Assembly (NCBI RefSeq): GCF_900291475.1
Contig: NZ_OLMM01000002.1
Coordinates: forward strand, 121,183 to 185,182
Length of the DNA: 64,000 bases
Direction of reading: 5' to 3'
DNA from: Acidaminococcus hominis
Lineage (GTDB): Bacteria > Bacillota > Negativicutes > Acidaminococcales > Acidaminococcaceae
Part shown: positions 33,409-41,436 of the stretch, one piece after another
Position numbering within the stretch: the stretch's first letter is position 1
How the letters are laid out: the number at the start of each line of letters is the position of its first letter
Position numbers and translations under genes: made by a program
The notes under the pieces: model-generated
What the model was told of the DNA's origin: nothing
The model's input: only the letters and a program-made list of their open reading frames with translations
The model's database searches: none

Positions 33409-33648
33409 TTATTTCCCTGGATGGTTTTTGAAGTAGTTGTACAGCAATCTGCCCAGTTCCCGGGCTTCTGCTTCGTTCAGGGTAATCCCCCTGTACATTT
33501 TTTCCCGTCTGGGGGCCCATTCCCGCAGATCAAACTTGGCGGGAGTATTGTTGTAAGAAATCCGGTTCAATTCCTTGGTATTACCAGTTTTGGTATTTTC
33601 CGACAAGATTCCTAGTTCTTCTTCTACTTCGTAACTGAATTCAGCCAT
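33409..33648 (-). CDS. PC4/YdbC-family single-stranded nucleic-acid-binding protein
   Basis: A 79-residue protein of the bacterial YdbC branch of the PC4 (transcriptional coactivator p15) fold: a short YEVEEELGILSE strand pair, KELNRISYNNTPAKFDLREW and KMYRGITLNEAEARELGRLL with the final helix. Members bind single-stranded DNA as dimers. AAGGAGG precedes the ATG. It lies beside a damage-inducible polymerase operon, which would suit a ssDNA-binding role, but it starts about 100 bp after yolD and may have separate expression. Confidence 0.85.
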   Translation of the reverse strand: MAEFSYEVEEELGILSENTKTGNTKELNRISYNNTPAKFDLREWAPRREKMYRGITLNEAEARELGRLLYNYFKNHPGK

Positions 33649-33747
33649 TGTAATCCTCCTTACAAGATGAGCCTTTGGCCATCCGCTTGATGATTTTATT
33701 ATAACGGATTTTATTTTTTTGCCTACCCCTTTTGGGCCATCGGGTAT

Positions 33748-34188
33748 TTAAAGCGTACCATCGGGTATTTTTTCGTTTAAAGCACCCAGTTTTAGTTCCA
33801 AAATCCGTTTTATGGGGACCCATTTCCCACTTTTCAGCAAAATTCTTTTCCGAAAAGTATCCAATTTCACCGCCTGCTCCTGAAGTACCAGCTCCCGCCC
33901 GCCTTCCTTATGGGCATCCGGCTGAAAGTACGTAAGCAGCAGCAGGGGCTGCCGGCCCTGCTGCAATTCCAAGCCCACCCATTGGAGCTGCCGGTCCAGC
34001 CGTTCCTTTTCAGTCTCGTCCAGCTCCCGCTGGGCCTGGGTAAGCCGGGCCTCCTCGGCCACCAGTTCTTCGTACCCGGTAAGGGCTGCAAAGGGCATAA
34101 ACTGGGCCGCCCGCTGGGAGCGGGACAGCTTGCGGCGTCTGGGGCTCTCCGGATGGGGCAGCGCAAGCATATCCTGATACCGTTTCAT
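33748..34188 (-). CDS. YolD-like protein
   Basis: A 146-residue YolD-like protein, the usual small partner gene of UvrX/UmuC-type polymerases in Firmicutes. The typical RAAQFMPFAALTGYEE follows a short basic N-terminus (PHPESPRRRKLSRSQ). A coiled-coil-like Glu/Arg-rich segment (about 50-75) follows, then GRQPLLLLTYFQPD. The start at 34188 overlaps the polymerase stop as ATGA; the upstream extension of the frame lies in polymerase sequence. The last codons before the stop lie in a 13-bp motif repeated 21 bp downstream. Function: a proposed regulator or accessory of the polymerase, by genomic association. Confidence 0.82.
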   Translation of the reverse strand: MKRYQDMLALPHPESPRRRKLSRSQRAAQFMPFAALTGYEELVAEEARLTQAQRELDETEKERLDRQLQWVGLELQQGRQPLLLLTYFQPDAHKEGGRELVLQEQAVKLDTFRKRILLKSGKWVPIKRILELKLGALNEKIPDGTL

Positions 34189-35647
34189 GCCCGATGCCCC
34201 CCTACCTGCTGGTTGCGTTCTATGGTCATGCCGCCGGCACACAGATTGCTGCCCTTTAAAATGGAGTTTTTGCCAAACCGCTCCTTTAAAGCCAGTACCG
34301 TTTCCTGGAGCCGGTATTCCTTAAAGGGATCCTGCCAGGCGGATTCCTCCTGGGCAAACAAATCCGCTTCCTGGGGCCGGCTGCGCTCCTGGGAAACTGG
34401 CAGCACCCGTTCTGCCGTAAGGCTCACCTTGCGGAGCAGCAGCTGGGGATCCACAATTTTCCGATACAGCGCCAGGGCTTCCTGGGTAAGCACCTGCCCG
34501 GAGGCCGTGTATTGGAGCAGGGCCTGGGTGCCCCGGGCCGGAAAGGGCACCAGCCGGCCATAATGGTCCTGGGCCACCCGCCCCCGGTAGGAGCGCAGCC
34601 TTTCCAAGTCCTCCAGGTTGGACCGGTCATAGCCCAAATGCAGCACCAGCCGGTCCGTTACAAGGCCCTTGCGTACCAGGTCCAGGGCCAACTGATCCGC
34701 CATTTCCCAAACAATCAGCCCCGCCTGCTCTGCTGTATAGGCATGCTGGAGCACCTGCCCTGACCCCAGGCTGGAGCTTTGGGGGTGTATTTTTTGATGT
34801 CCTCCAGGGTGCAGGGTTCCCAACCCCAGGCATGGTCAATGAGCAGCTCCCCATTGACCCCAAACAGCCGGTACAGCAGGTCCTCGTCCACAAGGGACAT
34901 CCTGGCCACATCCCCCAGGGTATACATCCCGTACTGGGCCAGCTTCCGGGCAATCCCCGGACCAATCCGCCAAAAATCGGTAAGCGGCCGATGCTCCCAC
35001 AGCTTTTCCCGGTAACTTTCCTCCGTCAGGGCCGCAATGCGCACCCCGTCCTTTCCTGCGGGCAGATGCTTGGCTACAATATCCATGGCCACCTTGCACA
35101 GGTACAGGTTGGTACCAATGCCGGCCGTAGCCGTAATCCCCGTTTCCTGAAGCACCGCCAGCTGATAGGGCGTCAGCCCATAGGTTTCCAAATAAGGGGT
35201 CAAGTCCAGCAGCACCTCATCCACCGAATACACGTGGATATCTTCCGGAGCCAAAAAGCGCAGATATACGCCGTAGACCCGGACACTGTACTCCATATAA
35301 AGCGCCATCCGGGGCATCGCCGTAATATAGGTCAATTTCTGGGAAGGATCCGCCTTCAGTACCCGGTCGGAAGCCGATTCTCCCTGGAAGTGCCGCCCCG
35401 GCGCCATGGCCCGCCGGTCCGCATTGATTTCCCCCACCTGCCGGATTACCTCGAACAAACGGGGCCGTCCAGGTACCCCACGGGCCTTGAGAGCCGGGGA
35501 AACCGCCAAGCAGATGGTTTTATCCGTCCGGGACTGATCCGCCACCACCAGGCACGCATCCAAGGGATTCAGCCCCCGTTCCACACATTCCACCGAAGCA
35601 TAAAAAGATTTTAAGTCAATGGCCGCATAGACCTTTCCTTTCGCCAT
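34185..35647 (-). pseudogene. Y-family DNA polymerase (UmuC/UvrX-like), interrupted by a frameshift
   Basis: A translesion polymerase read in two frames. Part one (from the ATG at 35647) has IDLKSFYASVEC, YSVDEVLLDLTPY (catalytic Asp-Glu), TATAGIGTNLYLCKVAMDI and PLTDFWRIGPG, and stops making sense after KKYTP. Part two continues SSSLGSGQVLQHAYT, the expected 'SxGxGQVL' little-finger start, on to RNQQVGGHRA at 34185. The switch falls at a run of five Gs at 34781-34785 (five Cs in the coding strand); one more C gives a continuous protein of about 487 residues. Either a real inactivating or phase-variable slip, or a sequencing error. yolD overlaps its end, and an SOS box lies before its start. 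Confidence 0.85.
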
Positions 35648-35673
35648 AGTACTCCCTCACTCTTTGTTCGTTT

Positions 35674-35679
35674 ATTATA
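35674..35679 (-). promoter_or_regulatory. -10 element of the SOS polymerase promoter
   Basis: TATAAT on the minus strand, about 27 bp before the polymerase start. No good -35 is seen at 17 bp; the SOS box covers that position. Confidence 0.5.
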
Positions 35680-35686
35680 ACTTATT

Positions 35687-35700
35687 CGAACATTTGTTCG
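35687..35700. promoter_or_regulatory. LexA (SOS/DinR) box upstream of the Y-family polymerase
   Basis: CGAACATTTGTTCG is a perfect match to the Gram-positive LexA consensus CGAAC-N4-GTTCG. It overlaps the -35 region of the polymerase-yolD promoter, so LexA would repress it until DNA damage. A half-site TTGTTCG (35664-35670) lies nearer the start codon. Confidence 0.85.
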
Positions 35701-35776
35701 TTTATACTATAGCATAAACCCCCAGGGTAAGACAAGCCCCCTTTGCAGCTGCTTTCCCGCAGCAGCCCAAAAGGGC

Positions 35777-35816
35777 ACAAAAAAAGAGCCGTGACCTAAG
35801 CCACGACCCTTTGTTT
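35777..35816 (-). terminator. Intrinsic terminator of rpsU-yqeY
   Basis: On the minus strand AAAGGGTCGTG pairs (with two G-U pairs) with CACGGCTCTTT across a short loop and is followed by a T-run, just after the yqeY stop. Confidence 0.75.
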
Positions 35817-35821
35817 TGCGC

Positions 35822-36271
35822 TTATTGCAGGAGAGCTTTGACAATGGCATTTACCCGCTGGCCAGAAGCCCGGCCTTGGGTCTGGGCCATTACCGTACCC
35901 ATTACCTTCCCCATATCCTTCATGGATTTGGCACCCGTCTTGGCAATGGCGGCTTGAACGATTTCTTTCAGTTCGTCGTCGCTTAATTGCTGGGGCAGAT
36001 ACTTTTTCAAAATGGCAATTTCCTGCTCATTTTTCTCTACCATTTCAGGACGATTGGCATCCTTGATTTCTTGGATGGTATCTTCTCTCTGCTTAATTTC
36101 TTTCATAATGACAGCCATGACAGCGTCATCTTTCAGCTCTGTCTTTTCGTCAATTTCCTTATTCCGAATGGCAGCCCATACCATACGCAGAACGGTCAAC
36201 TGCAATTTGCCGTTTTCCCGATCCTTCATGGCGTGCTTCATATCGGTTTGTAAGATTTCTCGTAAAGACAC
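35822..36271 (-). CDS. yqeY: GatB/YqeY domain protein
   Basis: A 149-residue free-standing YqeY-domain protein, helical, related to the tail domain of the amidotransferase GatB; it is thought to bind tRNA but has no proven reaction. Landmarks: LRMVWAAIRNKEI near 27, KQREDTIQEIKDANRPE and the C-terminal KDMGKVMGTVMAQTQGRASG. The start is GTG with a weak site, 26 bp after the rpsU stop. The rpsU-yqeY pair is conserved in Firmicutes. Confidence 0.92.
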   Translation of the reverse strand: MSLREILQTDMKHAMKDRENGKLQLTVLRMVWAAIRNKEIDEKTELKDDAVMAVIMKEIKQREDTIQEIKDANRPEMVEKNEQEIAILKKYLPQQLSDDELKEIVQAAIAKTGAKSMKDMGKVMGTVMAQTQGRASGQRVNAIVKALLQ

Positions 36272-36297
36272 CTTAAAGCCCCCAAATCATAAAATGA

Positions 36298-36474
36298 TTA
36301 TCTGGATTTGCGTTTTCTGGCAGCTTCAGACTTTTTCTTGCGTCTTACGCTGGGCTTTTCGTAGTGTTCGCGCTTTCTTACTTCGGACAGAACGCCAGCT
36401 TTCTGCGTAGCACGTTTGAAACGACGCAGTGCGCTGTCCAAAGATTCAGTTTTGCCAACTTTAATCTCAGTCAT
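36298..36474 (-). CDS. rpsU: 30S ribosomal protein S21
   Basis: The 58-residue basic protein starts [18 protein letters not shown], has the usual [10 protein letters not shown] segment and ends in a Lys/Arg-rich tail (KRKSR). S21 binds the 30S platform near the anti-Shine-Dalgarno. A strong GGAGGGAGGG site precedes the ATG, and a near-consensus promoter lies about 60-90 bp upstream. The length is exactly that of Firmicutes S21. Confidence 0.96.
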   Translation of the reverse strand: MTEIKVGKTESLDSALRRFKRATQKAGVLSEVRKREHYEKPSVRRKKKSEAARKRKSR

Positions 36475-36531
36475 CTATATCCCTCCCTCCACGATCTCTT
36501 TCGGGAAGTGTTTTAACATTAACACCTAGCC

Positions 36532-36561
36532 ATTATACATTAAACCAGGCGTCTCTGTCAA
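36532..36561 (-). promoter_or_regulatory. Strong promoter of rpsU-yqeY
   Basis: On the minus strand consensus TTGACA (36556-36561) and consensus TATAAT (36532-36537) are 18 bp apart, located in the gap after the HIT gene. Confidence 0.75.
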
Positions 36562-36566
36562 CAACA

Positions 36567-36902
36567 TTAGCAGGGAGGCCAGCCTAATTCCTTTCCTCCC
36601 AAGACATGGAAATGCAGATGGGGAACCGTTTGTCCGCCTTCTGCGCCAGTGTTCACCACAACACGGAACCCTTTTTCCAAAATACCCAATTTCTTGGTAA
36701 TCTCAGGAAGAATCTTTTGAACATGAGTCAGCACCTCGGGGGATGCCGTCAAAATGTTTTCCGAATGTTCCTTGGGGATAATCAGGACATGAACGGGCGC
36801 ACCCGGGTTCAAGTCATTGATTACGATGACCTTGTCATCTTCATAGACCCGCTCGCTGGGAATTTCACCTGCAACAATCTTGCAAAAAATACAATCTGAC
36901 AT
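36567..36902 (-). CDS. HIT-family nucleotide-binding hydrolase
   Basis: A 111-residue HINT-type protein, likely hydrolysing purine nucleoside phosphoramidates or acyl-adenylates. It shows CIFCKIVAGEIPS at the start (two Cys of a possible zinc site), FNDLNP-like VINDLNPGAPVHVLIIPKEH and the histidine triad HLHFHVLGG at the end. GGGGGTG precedes the ATG. It stands between mtaB and rpsU, probably in the same transcription unit as mtaB (34 bp gap). Confidence 0.93.
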   Translation of the reverse strand: MSDCIFCKIVAGEIPSERVYEDDKVIVINDLNPGAPVHVLIIPKEHSENILTASPEVLTHVQKILPEITKKLGILEKGFRVVVNTGAEGGQTVPHLHFHVLGGKELGWPPC

Positions 36903-36936
36903 AATTTCACCCCCTGCCGACTAAAATTTGGTACTT

Positions 36937-38250
36937 TTATATTATAACACCGTTCATGCCGTCTTCAAATAGAGAATCCAGCCGAACTGGGGTTATTTTT
37001 CCTTCCAGATCCTGGTCACTGTGGGTATACACCCGAATATAGCCAGGGGTCAAGCCTTCCCAGTACCCTTCCTTGTTCACCTGCTCCCACAGGACAGAGG
37101 ATTCCGCCCCCAGCAGGGTTTTCCGGAAGGCTTCGTGACCTTCGGCGTCAATCACTTCCAGCCGGTGCACCCGTTCCTGTTTCTCCTTGTTGGAGAGCTG
37201 GCCGGGCATCACCGCTGCCGGCGTTCCCTTTCTTTGGGAATAGGGAAAAATGTGGATCTTGCTGAACTGGCAGCTGCGGATAAAGTCCAAGGAGGCCTGG
37301 AAATCTTCTTCCGTTTCTCCCGGGAAGCCTACAATGACGTCGGTGGTAATGGCTACCCCCGGCACCAGGCTGCGAATCCGCTCCAGGAGACCTGCAAAGT
37401 CTGCGGTGGTATAGGGACGATGCATCCGTTTTAACGTAGCGTCACAGCCCGCCTGCAAGGGCAGATGGAGATGGGCACACAGCCGGGAATCTTCCTGCAT
37501 CACCTGAAGCAATGCGTCTTCCACCTCCACGGATTCCAAAGAGCCCAGGCGTACCCGGCGCACCTCCGGTACGGAAAGGGCGGCCTTTACCGCATCGGAC
37601 AGCCGGTAGCCCTGGCCGTCTTCCTTGCCGTAGCAGCCCAGATGGATGCCCAGCAACACGATTTCCTTAAAGCCCTGATCCACCAGCCGCTGGGTTTCTT
37701 CACGGATGCTTTCCAGGGAACGGGAACGGAGATGACCTCTGGCGTAGGGAATGATGCAATAGGAGCAGTATTGGTCGCAGCCTTCCTGGATTTTCAGGAA
37801 CGCCCGGTCCCGGCTTTCGTCCACGGCCGCTTCCATAGCCTCAAAGCTCCGGCCAATGGGCAGCTCGTGAACAGCGTTTAAGGGTACAGCTTGCTCCGCT
37901 TCATCCTCCTGCAGCCGCTGCTGCACCAGCTCCACCACCTTGCTCCGGTCCTGGTTGCCAATGAGCAGGTCCACTCCGTCAATATGGGCTACCTCGTCAG
38001 GGGAAGTCTGGGGATAGCAGCCCGTTACCACGATAAGCGGCTTGGGGTCCCGTTTGGCTGCCCGGCGGATCATCTTCCGGGACTTGCTCTGACCCATATT
38101 GGTCACCACGCAGGTATTGATCAGATAGATGTCCGCAGGCTGCTCAAAATCCACAATCGTAAAGCCGGCTTCCCGGAACAATTTCTCCATGGATGCAGTA
38201 TCCGATTGGTTTACCTTGCAGCCCAAGGTATAAAAAGCTATTTTTTTCAT
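36937..38250 (-). CDS. mtaB: tRNA t6A37 C2-methylthiotransferase
   Basis: A radical-SAM enzyme converting t6A to ms2t6A at position 37 of ANN-decoding tRNAs. The N-terminal MTTase domain holds the three cysteines of its auxiliary cluster (LGCKVNQSD, INTCVVTN, VTGCYPQ). The radical-SAM core has CDQYCSYCIIPYARG. A C-terminal TRAM domain of about 65 residues is present. The order of genes (prmA, rsmE, mtaB) and length 437 are typical of Firmicutes MtaB rather than MiaB. GGAGG lies 9 bases before the ATG. Confidence 0.94.
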   Translation of the reverse strand: MKKIAFYTLGCKVNQSDTASMEKLFREAGFTIVDFEQPADIYLINTCVVTNMGQSKSRKMIRRAAKRDPKPLIVVTGCYPQTSPDEVAHIDGVDLLIGNQDRSKVVELVQQRLQEDEAEQAVPLNAVHELPIGRSFEAMEAAVDESRDRAFLKIQEGCDQYCSYCIIPYARGHLRSRSLESIREETQRLVDQGFKEIVLLGIHLGCYGKEDGQGYRLSDAVKAALSVPEVRRVRLGSLESVEVEDALLQVMQEDSRLCAHLHLPLQAGCDATLKRMHRPYTTADFAGLLERIRSLVPGVAITTDVIVGFPGETEEDFQASLDFIRSCQFSKIHIFPYSQRKGTPAAVMPGQLSNKEKQERVHRLEVIDAEGHEAFRKTLLGAESSVLWEQVNKEGYWEGLTPGYIRVYTHSDQDLEGKITPVRLDSLFEDGMNGVII

Positions 38251-38255
38251 CTATC

Positions 38256-38990
38256 TTATCCTCCCAAATTTCCTGTTTCGTACATGATGGCCGTAAGGGC
38301 CGCCAGGGCGGCGGTCTCCGTGCGCATAATCCGGGGCCCCAGGCTGACGGACGCCCAGCCCAGCTTCTGGCTCAGGGCGAACTCGTCCTTGCTGATGCCC
38401 CCCTCGGGGCCAATAATCAGGGCCGCCGTCTTGGCCTCCTGCTGTACCTGAAGAGCCTGGCGAATGCCCTGCCCGTCCTCTACTTCGTAAGCAATGATTT
38501 TCAGTTCTGCCGTACAGCCCTGGAGTACTTCTTTAAAAGCTCTCACCGGCAGCACCTGGGGAATGATATCCCGCTTGCTTTGTTTGGCCGCTGCCTCGGC
38601 AATTTTCTGCCACCGTTCCAGCTTCTTTTCGACCTTAACAGGGTCCAGCTTTACCACCGAATGGTCCATCACAGCCGGCTGGATGGCCGTCACCCCCAGC
38701 TCAATGGCCTTTTGGATAACCCATTCCAGCTTGTCCTGCTTGGGCAGGCCCTGGATCAGGGTTACCTGCACCGAGGGTTCGTGGCAGCGTTCAATTTTTT
38801 CTACCAGGGACAGCGCCACCTGATGCTCCGTAAAGCCGGTAATTTCCATCAGGGCCGTTACCTGGTCCAGGCTGACAATCTGCACCTGATCCCCAGCCTT
38901 CATCCGCAGCACGTGGGAAATGTGGTGGGCATCCTGCCCGTCAATAACCATTTCCGGTGCAAAATTCCGGGGTACAAAAAAACGATACAC
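38256..38990 (-). CDS. rsmE: 16S rRNA m3U1498 methyltransferase
   Basis: A SPOUT methyltransferase modifying U1498 in the 30S decoding region. The protein (244 residues) begins YRFFVPRNF, has an N-terminal PUA-like part (HHISHVLRMKAGD), then KIAEAAAKQSKRDIIPQV, LIIGPEGGIS and VSLGPRIMRTETAA, the trefoil-knot cofactor motifs. The GTG start at 38990 has GGGAGG 9 bases upstream and begins 4 bp after the prmA stop; the longer open frame would lie in prmA. It is followed by mtaB after 5 bp. Confidence 0.94.
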   Translation of the reverse strand: MYRFFVPRNFAPEMVIDGQDAHHISHVLRMKAGDQVQIVSLDQVTALMEITGFTEHQVALSLVEKIERCHEPSVQVTLIQGLPKQDKLEWVIQKAIELGVTAIQPAVMDHSVVKLDPVKVEKKLERWQKIAEAAAKQSKRDIIPQVLPVRAFKEVLQGCTAELKIIAYEVEDGQGIRQALQVQQEAKTAALIIGPEGGISKDEFALSQKLGWASVSLGPRIMRTETAALAALTAIMYETGNLGG

Positions 38991-38994
38991 AGCC

Positions 38995-39936
38995 TTATGC
39001 CTCCCTGCCCATGGTAATGGCGGTCCAGCCAGCTTTCCGGCTGACCTGAAGAATCTGGAAGCCCTGCTCCTTAGCAGCTGCTTCCACATCCGGGAACCGT
39101 TCTTCAATGACGCCACTGGCCAGGAACTTACCGCCAGGAGCCAGTTTGGCAGCTACCTCCGGCAGCACCAGAATGATGATGTCCGCAATAATGTTGGCGA
39201 TGATAATATCCGCCTGACCATTGGTATCGTCCAGCAGGTTCCCCTGCTTTACGTCAATTCTGTCGGAAAGGCCGTTTAGGGCAATATTTTCCTTGGCCAC
39301 TTCTACAGCCTTGGCGTCGATGTCCACCGCTTCCACAGTTTTGGCACCCAAAAGGGCGGCCGTCATGGCCAAAATCCCGCTGCCGGTACCTACGTCAAAT
39401 ACCGTGCAATCCGGGTTCACCAGCTCTTCCAGCCGCTGGATGCACATACTGGTGGTGGCGTGGGTGCCGGTACCGAAGGCCATCCCCGGATCCAGGGAGA
39501 TGACCAAATCCCCTTCCTGGGGTTCATAGGTTTCCCAGGTGGGTTTAATCACCGTTCTCTTCCCTACCCGTTTGGTGTGGAAGAATTGCTTCCACTGATT
39601 GGCCCAGTCCTTTTCGCTAATCTGCCGGAACAAGGTGGCCCCAAACCGGCACTTGCCCAGCCGAGCTTCAATTTCCTGCATACCGTTTTCAATGGCCTCC
39701 AGGCGCTGCTGAAGCTCCTGGTTTTCCGGATAGTAGGCCGTTACCGTCACCACTTCCGTATTTTCCTGGGCAGGAATATCGCACAGTTCCCAGGTGGCGT
39801 GTTCCCGCAGCTCATTGAGCAGCAGGGGGTCTTCAATTTCCACGCCATTTCTGGCGCCCACTTCCCGCAGCAGTTCGGCTACCGCTTCCACCGCTTCGTG
39901 AGTGACTTTCAAGCTGACTTGCAGCCAAGTTTCCAT
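38995..39936 (-). CDS. prmA: Ribosomal protein L11 methyltransferase
   Basis: A class I SAM methyltransferase that trimethylates L11. The N-terminal substrate-recognition domain is followed by FRQISEKDWANQWKQFF, the family's landmark, then DPGMAFGTGTHATT, the SAM loop DVGTGSGILAMTA and ANIIADII. The start at 39936 has GGAG 7 bases upstream; the ATG two codons before it overlaps the site. At 313 residues it is full length. First gene of the prmA-rsmE-mtaB set. Confidence 0.95.
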   Translation of the reverse strand: METWLQVSLKVTHEAVEAVAELLREVGARNGVEIEDPLLLNELREHATWELCDIPAQENTEVVTVTAYYPENQELQQRLEAIENGMQEIEARLGKCRFGATLFRQISEKDWANQWKQFFHTKRVGKRTVIKPTWETYEPQEGDLVISLDPGMAFGTGTHATTSMCIQRLEELVNPDCTVFDVGTGSGILAMTAALLGAKTVEAVDIDAKAVEVAKENIALNGLSDRIDVKQGNLLDDTNGQADIIIANIIADIIILVLPEVAAKLAPGGKFLASGVIEERFPDVEAAAKEQGFQILQVSRKAGWTAITMGREA

Positions 39937-40120
39937 TTGCATTCTCCTTTGTCTTCCAAACAAACTTCTCAGCAGCTTTCCAGACCTTTCTGGAGCTGCT
40001 GTCTATTTATGCGCAATTATTATATTATACCTTATTTTTCCCCGTCCGTCACGGACCCCGCCCCTAAGGGACACGAAAGCCCCCGCACCGCAGATTGCTC
40101 CGCAGCCCGAGGGCCTGATT

Positions 40121-40531
40121 TTACGCTGATTTTTCCTGCATAGCCTGTGCCAGTTTCTCTTCCTTTTTGGTCAGCTGCTTTAACCGCTTGAGGGCCAACA
40201 GGAACCAGGGCAGGTTCTTGTCATCCAGGACGTATTCGCTGAGAGAATGCTCCGTCACCTGAAGCCAGCGGGAGTAGATGCCGCTGCCCAGGAGAAGGGG
40301 ATCTTCTATCTGAAAAATCACCTGTTCCAGGGTTTCCCAATCCTGGTAAGCTCCTTTGGAATACGCCTTGCTAAAGCCCTTTCCCTGGTCCGCTTTGAAG
40401 CCCAGGGCAGTGCATTCCTCTCCAAAGACGCTTTCCTCCACCACATCAATGGGGGTCATGGGGTCCTTGTACAGGATCAGATATTTTTTGGCGAATTTAT
40501 GAATGTCTTTCCGGTTCTTTAAAGCCTTCAT
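40121..40531 (-). CDS. Conserved-looking protein of unknown function (136 residues)
   Basis: A soluble, charged protein without signal or membrane segments. GGAGGAG precedes the ATG at 40531, and a good promoter (TTGCAA-16 bp-TATACT, 40629-40656) lies about 100 bp upstream, so it is a genuine gene. It contains a predicted helix-rich C-terminus ending in a Lys/Glu/Gln segment (LKRLKQLTKKEEKLAQAM) that could form a coiled coil. I do not recognise a family and no neighbour points to a role. It lies between the Gls24 gene and prmA on the same strand. Confidence 0.75.
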   Translation of the reverse strand: MKALKNRKDIHKFAKKYLILYKDPMTPIDVVEESVFGEECTALGFKADQGKGFSKAYSKGAYQDWETLEQVIFQIEDPLLLGSGIYSRWLQVTEHSLSEYVLDDKNLPWFLLALKRLKQLTKKEEKLAQAMQEKSA

Positions 40532-40628
40532 GCTGTTCTCCTCCACTGCCGCACTTCCTGGAGAAAAGCAGCAGCGCTATACCTTTTATGCATAAACAAA
40601 TCCATTTTCCCAGCTTCTAACGTCTTCT

Positions 40629-40656
40629 AGTATAGCAGAGATTTAACATTTTGCAA
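40629..40656 (-). promoter_or_regulatory. Promoter of the 136-residue unknown protein
   Basis: On the minus strand TTGCAA (40651-40656) and TATACT (40629-40634) are 16 bp apart. Confidence 0.55.
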
Positions 40657-40836
40657 TGTTTTTCTTTTCACAGTCAATTCTTTACTAACCACAGGCTTTT
40701 TGCAAGAAAACATTCCCATTTCGTATCAATTTATACACAAAATAGGGATCCGTACCTGCCTTTGTCCCCCGCTTTGCCAATTGCAAACTTTTGGGCTTCC
40801 CTTTTAAAGCAGCGGACCGCATACCCCCAGGACGCC

Positions 40837-40865
40837 AAAAAGGATGCGCCTTGGCGCATCCTTTT
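40837..40865 (-). terminator. Intrinsic terminator of the Gls24-family gene
   Basis: A perfect 13-bp stem (AAAAGGATGCGCC/GGCGCATCCTTTT) with a very short loop, 8 bp after the stop. Confidence 0.9.
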
Positions 40866-40872
40866 CCCGCAC

Positions 40873-41358
40873 TTATTCTTCTGCAGTTTCCGCAGCCGGC
40901 TGTTCTTCCGCAGTTTCTTCCACAGTTTCAGCCGCCGCTTCTTCCCCTTCTGCCGGCACTTCCTCTGCTTCTACAGCTTCCGGTTCGGGTTGGGGCTGAA
41001 CTAGCCTCACCACCACTACATCCACGGCATCTACGGCGTAGTCGGTAATGGCAACCGTTTCCCGCACTACTGCTTCCCGCAGGGCTTCCACCACTTCAGG
41101 GATATTGGCCCCGTATTCCACGCTGACCTTCACCTCAAAGCTCACATGGCCTTTTTTCACCGTGCCGCTTTCTTCCACGGACGCATCCGTTTTCTTTACG
41201 GCAATCTGGGACGTAATCTTGTCCGTCATCCGTTTGGCCAGGGAAAAGAAAGAGCCGCCTTCATTTAAGGTCAAAGATACGTGCTCCACCTTACCTACAG
41301 CAATCCGCACAAGTTCCGTAAAGACTTCTTCACTGATGATGGTTTTGCCTTGAATCAT
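40873..41358 (-). CDS. Asp23/Gls24-family envelope stress protein
   Basis: A 161-residue protein with one Asp23/Gls24 (DUF322) domain in residues about 5-115: ISEEVFTELVRIAVGKV, VSFEVKVSVEYGANIPEVVEALREAV and ITDYAVDAVDVVV. An acidic Glu/Ala/Pro tail of about 40 residues follows. Family members coat the cytoplasmic face of the membrane and respond to cell-wall stress. AAGGAGGG precedes the ATG. The acidic tail is low-complexity and probably unstructured. Monocistronic by its terminator. Confidence 0.88.
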   Translation of the reverse strand: MIQGKTIISEEVFTELVRIAVGKVEHVSLTLNEGGSFFSLAKRMTDKITSQIAVKKTDASVEESGTVKKGHVSFEVKVSVEYGANIPEVVEALREAVVRETVAITDYAVDAVDVVVVRLVQPQPEPEAVEAEEVPAEGEEAAAETVEETAEEQPAAETAEE

Positions 41359-41436
41359 ACCAATCCCTCCTTACAATACAGAAAGGGAGAAGGACAATGG
41401 TTTGCGTCCTCCTCCCTTCTTACAGCGCCGCAGCGC

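Larger units (their letters stand above)
40532..40872. other. Gene-free 341-bp stretch with one promoter and one terminator
   Basis: Contains the minus-strand promoter for the 136-residue protein (40629-40656) and the terminator of the Gls24 gene (40837-40865). The remaining AT-rich sequence (about 40657-40836) shows no coding frame, repeat or strong hairpin that I can support. Confidence 0.6.
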
